From: Chryseobacterium taeanense
Lineage (GTDB): Bacteria > Bacteroidota > Bacteroidia > Flavobacteriales > Weeksellaceae
Direction of reading: 5' to 3'
Assembly (NCBI RefSeq): GCF_900099685.1
Contig: NZ_FNDW01000009.1
Location: 1 to 64,000 of the forward strand
DNA length: 64,000 nt
This document shows, piece by piece, positions 9,367 through 19,900 of this stretch (positions within the stretch are counted from its first letter, which is position 1; each line of letters begins with the position of its first letter). The notes beneath the pieces are model-generated. The model saw nothing but the letters and a program-made list of their open reading frames with translations. It was not told the DNA's origin and made no database searches. Made by a program: the position numbers and the translations under genes.

Positions 9367-10074
9367 TTAAATGTTTATTGTAGAAGCTTTACTCATCTTT
9401 TTTAGACAATAATCTTCCGGAATTCCCGATAAAGCAGCATATTCGGAAGCGATAAGACTTAGTATTTCTGTATCTTTTGTCAATTTTGCAAGGTTTTTCA
9501 GACGTTTTTTGGGTTCTATTTTGTCATAAAAGTTCATTTTATCAAGATCCACAAGATAGATCAGATATTCCTTTTTTATTCTTTTTACCAGAAAATTTCC
9601 TGGAGAATTGTCAACAAACTCGATTCCGTTGTTATGAAGTTCATACATTAGGGAAGCGTATTGCCTGATGATTTTTTCTCTGTCAGTGAACGAAAGATCA
9701 TCAAGGATTTCTGTAAAAATAGTTGAGTTATTAAGTTGCTCGCTGATGTAATAATTTGCTGCAAGTCCTGAAAAATCATATCTTTCAATATAAGCAACAG
9801 GCTTTGGAGTATGAAAATTCTTGCTGATGAGGAATTGTGCATGCTCAAAGGACAATCGGGCTTTAGATTTACGGTAAAGCTTGTAGCCCTGTCTGTTTAA
9901 GATATTGCGCTGCCTGAAAAGTTTAAAATTTAAGGTTGAATCAGTAAGGTTGAAAAATTTAACAATATTTCTTTTTTCATCCCCGATTAGATTTCCCTCG
10001 TTTTTAAATTTCTTTAATGTAAAGATTATTTCTTCTTTCATATAAGAAGTGTCTTCGGCGAGAATAATTTTCAT
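9367..10074 (-). CDS. Lipopolysaccharide kinase (InaA/WaaP-like) family protein
   Basis: A 235-residue protein-kinase-like enzyme of the InaA/Kdo-kinase group, probably phosphorylating a sugar of LPS. The N-lobe lysine region is GYKLYRKSKARLSFEHA. The catalytic loop is HNNGIEFVDNSPGNFLV (HxD replaced by HNNG...D, with the metal-binding Asn in PGNF). The DFG equivalent is LVDLDKM. No membrane segment, so cytosolic face. No neighbouring LPS gene supports the assignment. It is convergent with the OmpA gene. Confidence 0.72.
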   Translation of the reverse strand: MKIILAEDTSYMKEEIIFTLKKFKNEGNLIGDEKRNIVKFFNLTDSTLNFKLFRQRNILNRQGYKLYRKSKARLSFEHAQFLISKNFHTPKPVAYIERYDFSGLAANYYISEQLNNSTIFTEILDDLSFTDREKIIRQYASLMYELHNNGIEFVDNSPGNFLVKRIKKEYLIYLVDLDKMNFYDKIEPKKRLKNLAKLTKDTEILSLIASEYAALSGIPEDYCLKKMSKASTINI

Positions 10075-10384
10075 ATTGATTAATTTAATTTTTAAAGATA
10101 ATTCCTATTTATTTATTAAAATGTTTTTACGCTTATAAATGGGTATCATTCTGACATATACAAAGATACGTATTTATTAAGCCTTATCATATGAAATTAA
10201 TATTCTATTTTTTGTGATACTATTAATATATTTTTAACGTATTTTATTTGGAATAAAAATATTATTCATTAAAAATTTTTATTCATTAAAATTTGATATA
10301 TCTGTAATCTGGTAATACATTTCTCAAACAAATATTTAGTCTGATAGTTAAGTTATCAGATCAATGATATTTTTTAATTATCAG
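10075..10384. other. Intergenic, A+T-rich
   Basis: 310 bases without a gene. A short imperfect direct repeat (ATTCATTAAAAATTTTT at 10264, ATTCATTAAAATTTGAT at 10281) is visible. Nothing else was recognised. Confidence 0.4.
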
Positions 10385-10723
10385 CTAGTGGTTATGTTTT
10401 TTGAAATTGATAAAATGAGCGGTGATTAATCCCGCAGCACCGGCAAATATTAATTCTGAATGAATATGAAATATAAAATCTAATCCTACGGAAATACTGA
10501 TAAGAGAGATAGAGGCCCAGAAAAGAGCTTTTAACCAAAATGATGAGATCCTTTTTGTGACCCTGTAAACAACTGTGGCTCCTATGAGCAGGAATACCAG
10601 ATCAATATAAGGATTATGCGAAATTCCTATGGGAATAATCATCAACAGAGGAAACAGTATACAATGAATCAGGCAGGCAACTGCCGCGGAAATACCGATA
10701 TAATCTAAAATTTTTGTTTTCAT
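10385..10723 (-). CDS. MerC domain-containing membrane protein
   Basis: 112 residues with four predicted membrane helices. The first helix carries the MerC-type pattern ACLIHCILFPLLM (two cysteines spaced CxxxC around a His), and the protein ends in a His-containing tail (HFINFKKHNH). MerC proteins move mercuric ion, but the chromosomal flavobacterial members are usually linked to zinc/Fur-type regulation rather than mercury resistance. No merR, merA or merP is present here. The promoter holds a Zur-like palindrome, which supports a metal-homeostasis role. Confidence 0.8.
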   Translation of the reverse strand: MKTKILDYIGISAAVACLIHCILFPLLMIIPIGISHNPYIDLVFLLIGATVVYRVTKRISSFWLKALFWASISLISISVGLDFIFHIHSELIFAGAAGLITAHFINFKKHNH

Positions 10724-10739
10724 TAAACTAACTTTATTG

Positions 10740-10779
10740 CAAAACTAGGTATTAAATTTCTTTATTGCAACTTTGTTGC
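10740..10779 (-). promoter_or_regulatory. Promoter and Zur/Fur-type operator of the MerC gene
   Basis: Reading the minus strand, TAGTTTTG (10747-10740) matches the Bacteroidota -7 element TAnnTTTG exactly. A TTG at 10770-10768 lies 20 bases upstream as the -33 element. Overlapping the -33 is a perfect inverted repeat GCAAC-TTT-GTTGC (10767-10779), and CTTTATTGCAA occurs twice (about 10732 and 10760). The palindrome resembles Fur-family, Zur-like boxes. The regulator identity is inferred. Confidence 0.6.
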
Positions 10780-10792
10780 TTTTTTTGAAGAG

Positions 10793-10825
10793 AAAAAACT
10801 CAAGTTGATTTTGCTTGAGTTTTTT
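10793..10825 (-). terminator. Terminator of the giant-protein operon
   Basis: AAAAAACTCAAG / CTTGAGTTTTTT with a nine-base loop. It is symmetrical and could work in both directions. It lies about 140 bases after the stop of the 3633-residue gene and before the MerC promoter. Confidence 0.75.
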
Positions 10826-10962
10826 AAAAATTATTATTATAAAAGTAATTTGTGAAAATCAGATCGTATTTTCTATAAACTTTTAAATACAAGAAAAATT
10901 AATATCCAAGATACGAACAACTGCTATTATAGGTAATAATTATTTTCCTGTTGTAAGAATTT

Positions 10963-13900
10963 TCACGCATTCAGATCAGTGATATTTTTGTAATATAATA
11001 CGACATTCTTAAGCGCTATCAGTGGCAGCTTGCTTTCGCTGAGTGATGAGAATACCGCGATATCAATCTGGAACCATGCACCGTTGCTAACGGGTTTGTG
11101 CTGGCTATACCATGTTTTAAGAGCATTAGATAGACGACATACAAACGGATCGGCTTCACTGAATGAAGGCTGACATCCTCCGGCAGGTATCTCATAATCT
11201 GTTGGTATTTCAAAAACAAATGGTGCAGCAAGTAAGACAGGCAATTCTATAGCAGGTAGAAAATCGTCGGTTCCAGATGTGCTGGGCAAAGGATAATTCC
11301 ATGATACGCTTAGCTTCATCAATTGTTCTGCCAGCTCATCATAAGTGAAGAAAGTACTTAGGAAATTGGCCAATTGCTGTGCGAGAGGAAGATTTACTCC
11401 CGTTTCAGTATTGATCTTCGCAATATCAAAAATATCATCATTGCTAAGCAAAGGGATTAGCTTATTAGAAAATCTTACCAGTGGTGTACGGTAAATAAAG
11501 TCATTTACGGTCGGGTTGTAAGGAACGAGGTCTTCATTACGGATAACAGACAGACCCGCCCACGCATACTGGAATTGTAAAACATTCAGTGCATCTACGT
11601 TGACGTTGCGGGATGGAATATTAAATGATTCTTCCCATGACAGGTAGGTTTTATCTGCCGCCTGATACCAATATGAATTAGGGATAAGAACTCCATTTTT
11701 ATCAGTGGCGTTCACTTTTGTATAGTTATCAATCGTCACATAAGGAGTTTTTGGCAATTCTGCTTCCAGAACATCTTTATTACCTCTGTAGAGCGAAAGA
11801 TCATCGGAAGATATATCCGCGGCCGGAACAATAGTTACAAGCAGACGGTTATCGAAATCGATATCGTCTGTCTGGCGGATAATGAAATCATAAGCGCTTG
11901 CAGTACCATTGTCATTAGGATTATTAAATAGCATTCCGCTGTATTGGCTCCAGGCAATAGCAAGATTATTCGTTAAGGTTACCATAGTCTGCAAGGCATA
12001 ATAAGCATTGTTAAGATTAGGATCACTGTTGTCTGACTGTGCGGTAATCATCTTCAGGTAGCGATTAAAATCATCGAGTACCTGTGGCCATACGGTCACA
12101 AACTGAGCAAGGTCACTGAAAAGATCACGGCTAGGAGCTCCGAGCATTCTTGCGGAAAGATTGGGTACCATATTAAACTCAATATCAGAGAATATCTTGT
12201 CCTGCGCCGCCTGATCTTCCGTATAGGAATACATGAAATTCCATTCAGATGCTTTTGCCAACCGTGCTTGGGTGGTATCTCCTGATACAGCAACAGCTTT
12301 GCCTGTCTGCGTGGTCAATGTTGGCGGTGTAGGATAGTTACGGAGTACTACCGGGATATCCACTGTGCCTAAGCTTTGTTGTAGCGATGCGGCAACAAGA
12401 TTTTCATTATTGCTGCTTACGTCGGCCGGTATAATGAACGTCAGCCAGTTGGATCCCTGATACCCGTTGATACCGGCAACATCACTGATGTCACATTCCA
12501 CATGGGTTACTACATAAGTCATATCCAGATCTACACTGGTAAATTCTTTCGCATTTTTAGTGGTGAAACTAAAAGTAAGGAAGGAATCAGTATCTGCTGC
12601 ATCTTTTTCATTTAGTTGTATTTTGGAAGTAGAGATGCTGTATTCTTTTGCATCGCCATCTGCTTTGTTACTAATCACCGGTGTTCCATATAACCTTGGT
12701 GGTGTCTTGTAGTTGCTGTCCGCTGTAAAGTCAGATTCTGCTGTTACTTCAAATTGTACTAAAGCATTTACGGTATAAGCATTACCTAATTGGTTGAGCA
12801 ATTGTTGTTCAAATTTCTCTTTTGCATTGCCAAGGCTTGTATTATCTCCTGTTGATGGTGAAACATAAGGAGCTTTAAGGATAGGTTCAACTTCTGAAGC
12901 GATGGCACCCGCCAAAGTAGTCTTAGCGTTGGTAATAGCCTGTAAATAAGTGGTAGCATCAATTCCCTGAGTTGCTAGCCATTCCTTCTCTTCATCCGAA
13001 TTTAATTGATCTACGAGGAAGGCTGGTATTGCATAGTCTGCACTCAGAAATACATCAATCGCATTGAGAGATTGCGCTCCCCAGGTATCCATATCTATGC
13101 TGGTAAATGTCTGTACTTCTCCTTTGCTGCAATCCAGACCCTGACCTGTTACATATTTGCATATAGGCACTCCGCTTTTAGAAACAAGGCTTGTGGCCAA
13201 TGGTTTAGGTGCATAGAATACGGCATTCAGCAAACTGTAAGTGTAGATGTTGATACGGTATTGGTTAAATTCTTCTTCAGTCAGCTGTTGTTGCAACGCA
13301 GTGTCGAACTCATCCCTGCTTTGATATAGAGTACCGACCAAAGTACTGATAGCTGTGGTAATATCTGCAGGAACACCCTCTGCCGTAAGCTGTGTAATGG
13401 ATTCTGTAGTTAATTGGTAAGTACCAGCCTGATTAACCCGCCAGTAAATACCCTGTCCGGATTTTAATCCCATACGTACTACAAATACTGCCTGGTTATT
13501 CACACCACCTGCTGTGGCTGCATTGGTACCAATGGCAATTTTCAGTTCATAATTACCAACACTTAAGAAAGCCGCTTCAAATAACGTTGCAAACTCATTC
13601 AGACTGTATTGCGGATCTGTACCGTTTTGTGCTGGCGTAGACATTGTCTTTGGTTTCACCTGAGTAAGAGCCCGGGTTACCAGATCGCTGTCTTTAAAAT
13701 CGGTATTAACATATTGCAGGTCACGGTAAAAATCAAGATTTACAGTCAGTTGAAGGATAGAATGGGTATCAATATCTGCTATGTTAACAGGACTCGTGAT
13801 CGGATCCATAACAGGTGCTGTAGCCTCATTGCCCTGACTTCTTGCGGATAAATAGGTATAAATATCCTTTACAAACTGCAACAACTGGTCGAACTGCTCG

Positions 13901-16900
13901 CCGGAAAGATCAGTGGTTTTACCTGGAGTAAGAGACGTGCTGAGTGTAATAGTTAAGGTGTTCTTACCATCTATCGGATTTAATTGTGTTAATTGATAAT
14001 ATATGTTTGTATATGTTATCAGGTCGTTGGCGGCATTCTGTTTCCAGTCCTGCTGCTGGTCTGCCGGTACATCAGGCAGTTCATTATAACGCTGAATATT
14101 AAAGTTAAATTCTAATTTAAGTTCCGGTTGAGTATTGGCATCAAGATCAAATAAATAACTTAATTCCACGCTTGGCCATTTACCCAATCCTTTTAGCTCA
14201 TCCACATAGCCGGTTTGTATCGGCGGATTGTTCACCGGTGTAGAAGGATCTAATTGCGGATCGCTGAATGGAGTTACCGTTACGTTACCATAATAATCTA
14301 CCCAGTCGAAATGTACCTGTACCTGATGACCGATACCACGATACGGATTATCCTCTTCCTGTGGATAGCCGGCCGGATAGGTCATAAATGAATTGGTCTT
14401 GGCAAATTTGGCAATCGGCACAACCTGGTTGTAATACCAGATCAGATCATCCTGAGCATCACTGTTCTCTGTTTTGCCCAATACATCGTCCTGTGTTTGT
14501 GGTTTGGCAGGACCTGCAGGCAAGCCGACAACACTTTCACTAAACCATTTGTTTTCTACAACCTGATAACTTAGCAGATTGTACATATTGTTGAGGTACA
14601 CCTCAGCATAATCTGGGTCTGTTACCTTTGGCTGATTGTCAGGATCAGGGTTCGGATTGGTTCTGTTCAGGTCAAAACCTGCGGTGCCTTGTTGTACTGA
14701 AGCTACTTTATGCAGTATCTGATCGTTGATGGTAAGGGTTGTCGGACTTACGAAAATATTAGCTACATCTTTTGCAGCCCATGCCATGGCAGCCATATCT
14801 ATAAAATAATAAGCTGCAATCGTTTCAAATGTAAGACCTGCCTTACCTTCCGTACTGATTGTGTATTGTACCTGAGGTAAGACTATCAGCTGCCAGAGCG
14901 GGAGATTGTTCCAGTCGGTAATGTTCGGGTTGAGCTGCTGTATTGCCGCTGTATCAACATTATAATAGGCTGCTATTGATGTCAGGGTATTGCCTGGACC
15001 ATCAGTTCCTATTTCGCATATCAATCCATCAAAAGTGATTGTCGGAACAGGATATGCTACAGGATCAGTTGCACCTGCTTTGGTGTTAAGTATTACTTTC
15101 TTATTCAGATCTACCAATTCGGCAGGCAATATATTGAAGCGGGCAGTTATTGTATCGATTGTATCTTCTGGTGTGTTTACATAATAAGACAGTCCCTCCT
15201 GCATTTCGCTTTGCGCATAAACTACACAGGAATTAGCATCGATCTTGTCACCGGTTACCGCACAGTTCATGTAATCTGTAGGCTTGTTATTGTACTGACT
15301 GCTGTAGGTAACGAGCAATCGTACATTCGCATTATCTCCTTTTCCAAATATACTGGAAGGGAAACCTGTGTTACCTTCTGTTTCATTATACATGAGGTAA
15401 TATCCTCCTGAACGGGTAATGCTACACTCCCATAACATACGTATGAAGTCATAAATACTGTTCAGTATTCCTGTATTGGGAGCTTCTTCTGTCACTTCCA
15501 AGGCCATCATTCTCATGGCAGGAGTATCAGGATTAGTTTCTGTAGAAAGATTAGCCTGTACAATGAACGTCTTCATGTGTTCCATACCTACGGACAATAA
15601 ACCGTCTGAGCCTTCATACAACCACTGTATATCGACTATTTTATCCAGATTGTTGTTGGCAGATTTTGGATCTAATGCTAATAACAATCTTTGAAGTATA
15701 TTAGCACCAGCTTCACCTGCACCTAACAATTCATAACTATAAGCATTGACGGGAGCTGTAGAATCTGTATCAAGAAGTTTAAGTTCAATATCTACCATGG
15801 TACTCCAACCGTAATAAGAGGATGGCCAATAGTCCATGACACCTTTGGCAGCATCGTATTGACCTATCTGTATGCTGAATGCAGAACCTTCTTCTTTAGG
15901 CAATGCCAACTGGTTGAGCAGACCTGAAGGGAAGTGCCAGATAAGCGGAGATACATTACTTTGACCACCTGGTGATCCGTAAGGTAAATTCAATGCTCCG
16001 GATGTCTGCCATTTTGTGGTCGTCTGGAATGTGTATTGTACAGGTTGCAGATTGAAAGGCTGCATAGGTGCAAGCTCCAATACGTCTGGTTTTATACCGT
16101 TTGTCTGTGCATAACTAAGCAGAGTATTGATCTGATTGATATCTTCAGGTGTTAATTGTATATCTAATATATTACCACCTTCTTCCTGCATTGATTTTCC
16201 ATTAAACTGAAGCCAGCTTAACGAATTATTAATGAGCTGTATAGAGAAGTCGGCAGGTATCGTAGCCGGCAGAGCAAACTCCTGACCGGTGAGCGCATAT
16301 AGCGCACAATTGTTTCCTGTGCAAGGTGAACCCTCGGAAAGAGTAAGTCCCGGAAGATCAGTCGGTAGACGCATACCATGTAACTGATAACGTGATGCCA
16401 TACCGGATAGCTGTCCGTAAGAATTATTATCGGCAAAGTATTCCAAGATGCTGCCTACAGTTAAATATTGCAGACCCGGGATATTGGCATTGGTAAATCC
16501 TTCACCATTATAGAAGAAATTATTTTGCTGCTGGTTGGCATAGTTGGTAGCCAATAATGCTGCTGTGGTATTGTATTGCTGCGCCAGTGTATCCAGCGTA
16601 TCGGCATTTGCCGCATCAGTAAACTCAGCGGTTGTGTGTATGAAAGGCTGTATCAATACCTGACCGAGCGGTTGTACTTGTTGTGCCTGTACCTGTGCAT
16701 TGCCTGCAAGATCCTGCGGCGTAACCGTAGTGCCTGCTAATGCTGAAATAGCCGTTGCCATGCTGGTAAGCGTATCACCAGGTACGATTACATACTTAAT
16801 ACTGTTATATTCAAAACTATTGCCTGCAATGAAAAGGCCGGGAGTTATTTGGTTCTGCATCAATAAGGCACTTACATCGAGATTGTTATAAATGATGGTG

Positions 16901-19900
16901 CTGATGCTGTTAAAGGTATCTTCGTTTTTAGCCGTATAAATTGCCGCTCCAATAATTAGCCAGTTACCTGTTGTGAGGATTGCCGTATTTTGGAAATTAC
17001 TATCAGCCGCGAGATCACTAAGCGTGGTCTTTAAGCCTGTAGCAACTTCATTAATGGTATCTGTAGATTGTACATTGTATGTATTACCATTGTAAGTAAC
17101 CGTTTGCGGTGCCAACAAGCCAGGAACGTCTGCGTTCTCTGTAATAAGCATTGTAGCAGTGATGGCATATATACTCGCTACTGAAGTAAAGGTATCACCG
17201 TCCAGAATGTTGTACATCACTCCTGTAATAGCTACCGGACTATTGCCGTTAAGCGGATGGGTTTGATTAGCCGTAGCAATATCCTGTACATTTACTTTGT
17301 TGCTGGTTCCATCTACGCTAATGCTATTGGCCCAGTTTACCATAGCTGCTAGGCTATTGCCATTGCTGAGACGATAGGTGAAATTATCCATAGCGTCGGA
17401 TGCATAGCCTGCCAATTGCTTACCAATCAGAACAAAATAGTCTTCAAATACAAAGGTCGACATGCTCCATTCCTGCGGATCGGCCAAGGTTGCAAATCTG
17501 GCTGTAGAAGCAGTTTCTTCCTGCATTTTTACGGCAAGTTCATTAAACCATTCTTTTACAGCCGACAGATATTCCTGAGTAGCCATATTATAATTGTTAA
17601 ACTGAATATCCAATCCTATATCCGGCACTTTTAATTCAAGATCAAAAAACATCGGGAAGATAGCTGCTGCAGTAAGATCTTCTTGTAAAACCTGTACGTT
17701 TAGTGCCTGAAAACTGTTTTGCAGAAAACTAAGCAAGTCGTTGGTAGGAATAGGGAAAGGATTTTCTTCGCTGGACAGGAATGCAATTAATGCATCGAGA
17801 TCCGCTTTTGAAATACCTTCAGTTTCTACTTCTGCACGGGAAGACTGCGAAGGCGTGTGGTCAATGTAGTTCAGTACCAGCCAACTGAAAAAGTCAGAAC
17901 ATAAGTATTCAAAAGAAGTGGTTGCTCCATTGCTATCGCCCGACGGGTCAGGAGCATCAATAAATAAAGTTGCTACATATTGTGCAGTCTGATCTTTCAG
18001 ATTGCCATTTTCAGGTCCAGCCACCGTTAAATGTGGTACAAAATACAGATTCAGCGTAGGCTGAACGTCAGAGGAATCTTCTGTTAATACAGAACTGTAG
18101 TTGATCGGCATATTTGGAGATCGACGAATAACCATCGCATCAGATGCAGTTTGCTCTGTGGTTTCAAATGAATCTATTGCTACAAAATAAACAGGTTTGG
18201 CACCATCCAATGGCGTTGCCTGTCGGGCAGGAGCAATACGAAATTCTGCGGCAGGTGAGGATATTCTTGATGCAGCATTTGGCGCCGAAAGATTGTTATT
18301 CCAAGGTGCTTGAGCCGTCTGGTCTGTACCAATGGTAAGGTCAAAGCGAATTTTGGCAGTGAAGCTAAAATGAATGGTAATCGAAAAGATTCCTAAATTT
18401 AATTTAGCAGAAACTCTTACATCTACCGAAGCTACAATAGCCAATGGTATTTTGTTATACGCTTCAAAGGTTGCCTGTGCGTACACCATTACGGTAATAT
18501 TTACGCTTGCCGATATAATACCGAAGTCTATAGAACCATATAATTTACCGATGATTCCGATGGTTCCTTGCAGGTAATAATAATAAGAGGTTTCTACCTG
18601 TTCTTTATTGCTTTCCTGTAAAGTGCCGCTGTAAGGATAATAAGCGGCTATAACACCTTCAATGACCCCAAACATAGTAACGCTGAAACCGGCGCTGAGC
18701 AAACCATAATTCACACTATATCCTACACCTACCTGTAAGCCGATACCGAAAACGATTACCGGATTAAAGTTTCCGTAATTGGTTTTAGGGACTTTATTGG
18801 TAGTGGCACTGCTGAGTTTTCCGAAATAGATCCCACCCGAACCCATTGCAGGGATTCCCGGAGGAACAATAGCCTGCAGGGTGAAAGAGCGTGAAAAATC
18901 CATATTGTATGGAAAACCAATGTCTACCGTAAAATCACCATTGGTATAAATTTCGACACCAATGGAAGGTAAAGTGATATTGACTGCACCAAACTGCAGA
19001 TAGCGTAATGCATTAGGAAGGGTAAGATCCATTTGATAAACACCGATGGATTCTGAGATTTTTTTATACATGATCTCAAAATCGAGTCCTTCGAATACTT
19101 TGGCTTTCCCGCCTGCCATAGCAATGCGGAGGCCATATAAATTAGGGTCATTAAATACCACCTGCATATCCAGCGTCCATACAGGTTTGTCTTTAGTTCC
19201 GGCATTGAGTACACCGAAATTGGTGGCGATGAGCCAGTTGCTGTCTTCGTTGAATTGAAGCAGGGTGTTGCCTGAACCCGGTCCTATAGGAACTGTTCCA
19301 GGTGATGGTTCCGTAAAGGCTTCCTGCATTGCCTTTGTGACATCTTTAATAGAGTTGTACTGGGCGGGATTTACCAATTCTACGTGCTGACCCATTGCCA
19401 GCAGTCGCAAATCGAAATACTGGGTACCTTGTCCCGGAACCTCAGGCATTTTCTGAATGTCCTGCCCGCCACTTTCTGGTTTAAATAAATTACTTTCGTT
19501 GATAGAAGGCACAACGGAATTTCCATCGAATGTAATGAATACCCCTTTCTGATTTTTAGTAAGGTTAATTCCATTAATATTGATGAATATAAGGTCTAAT
19601 GTTTTAGGTAATTTGTAGGTAACCTTAATATCTTTTGTGTCGAGATTATAAGTTACTGAGAATCCGTCCAGGCTTATTTTGTTGAGTATATCCCATGGTG
19701 CATCGAGTTCAAATGTTGGATTAAACAACATCTTCATAAAAGAAGTAATCAATCCACCCAACGTCCAGTTTTTAATGGAAAAAACAATCGTGCGGCTTTG
19801 TCCGCTTACATCATACATCGCGGTAAAGCCTTCCCAGGTGATAGCAAGCTGCTGATTGTTGTCTTCGAAATTATAACTGATATCAACAGTAGCGTTAAAA

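Noticed and set aside
10385-10723. Mercury resistance operon
   Set aside because: Only a MerC-domain protein is present, without merR, merT, merP or merA.
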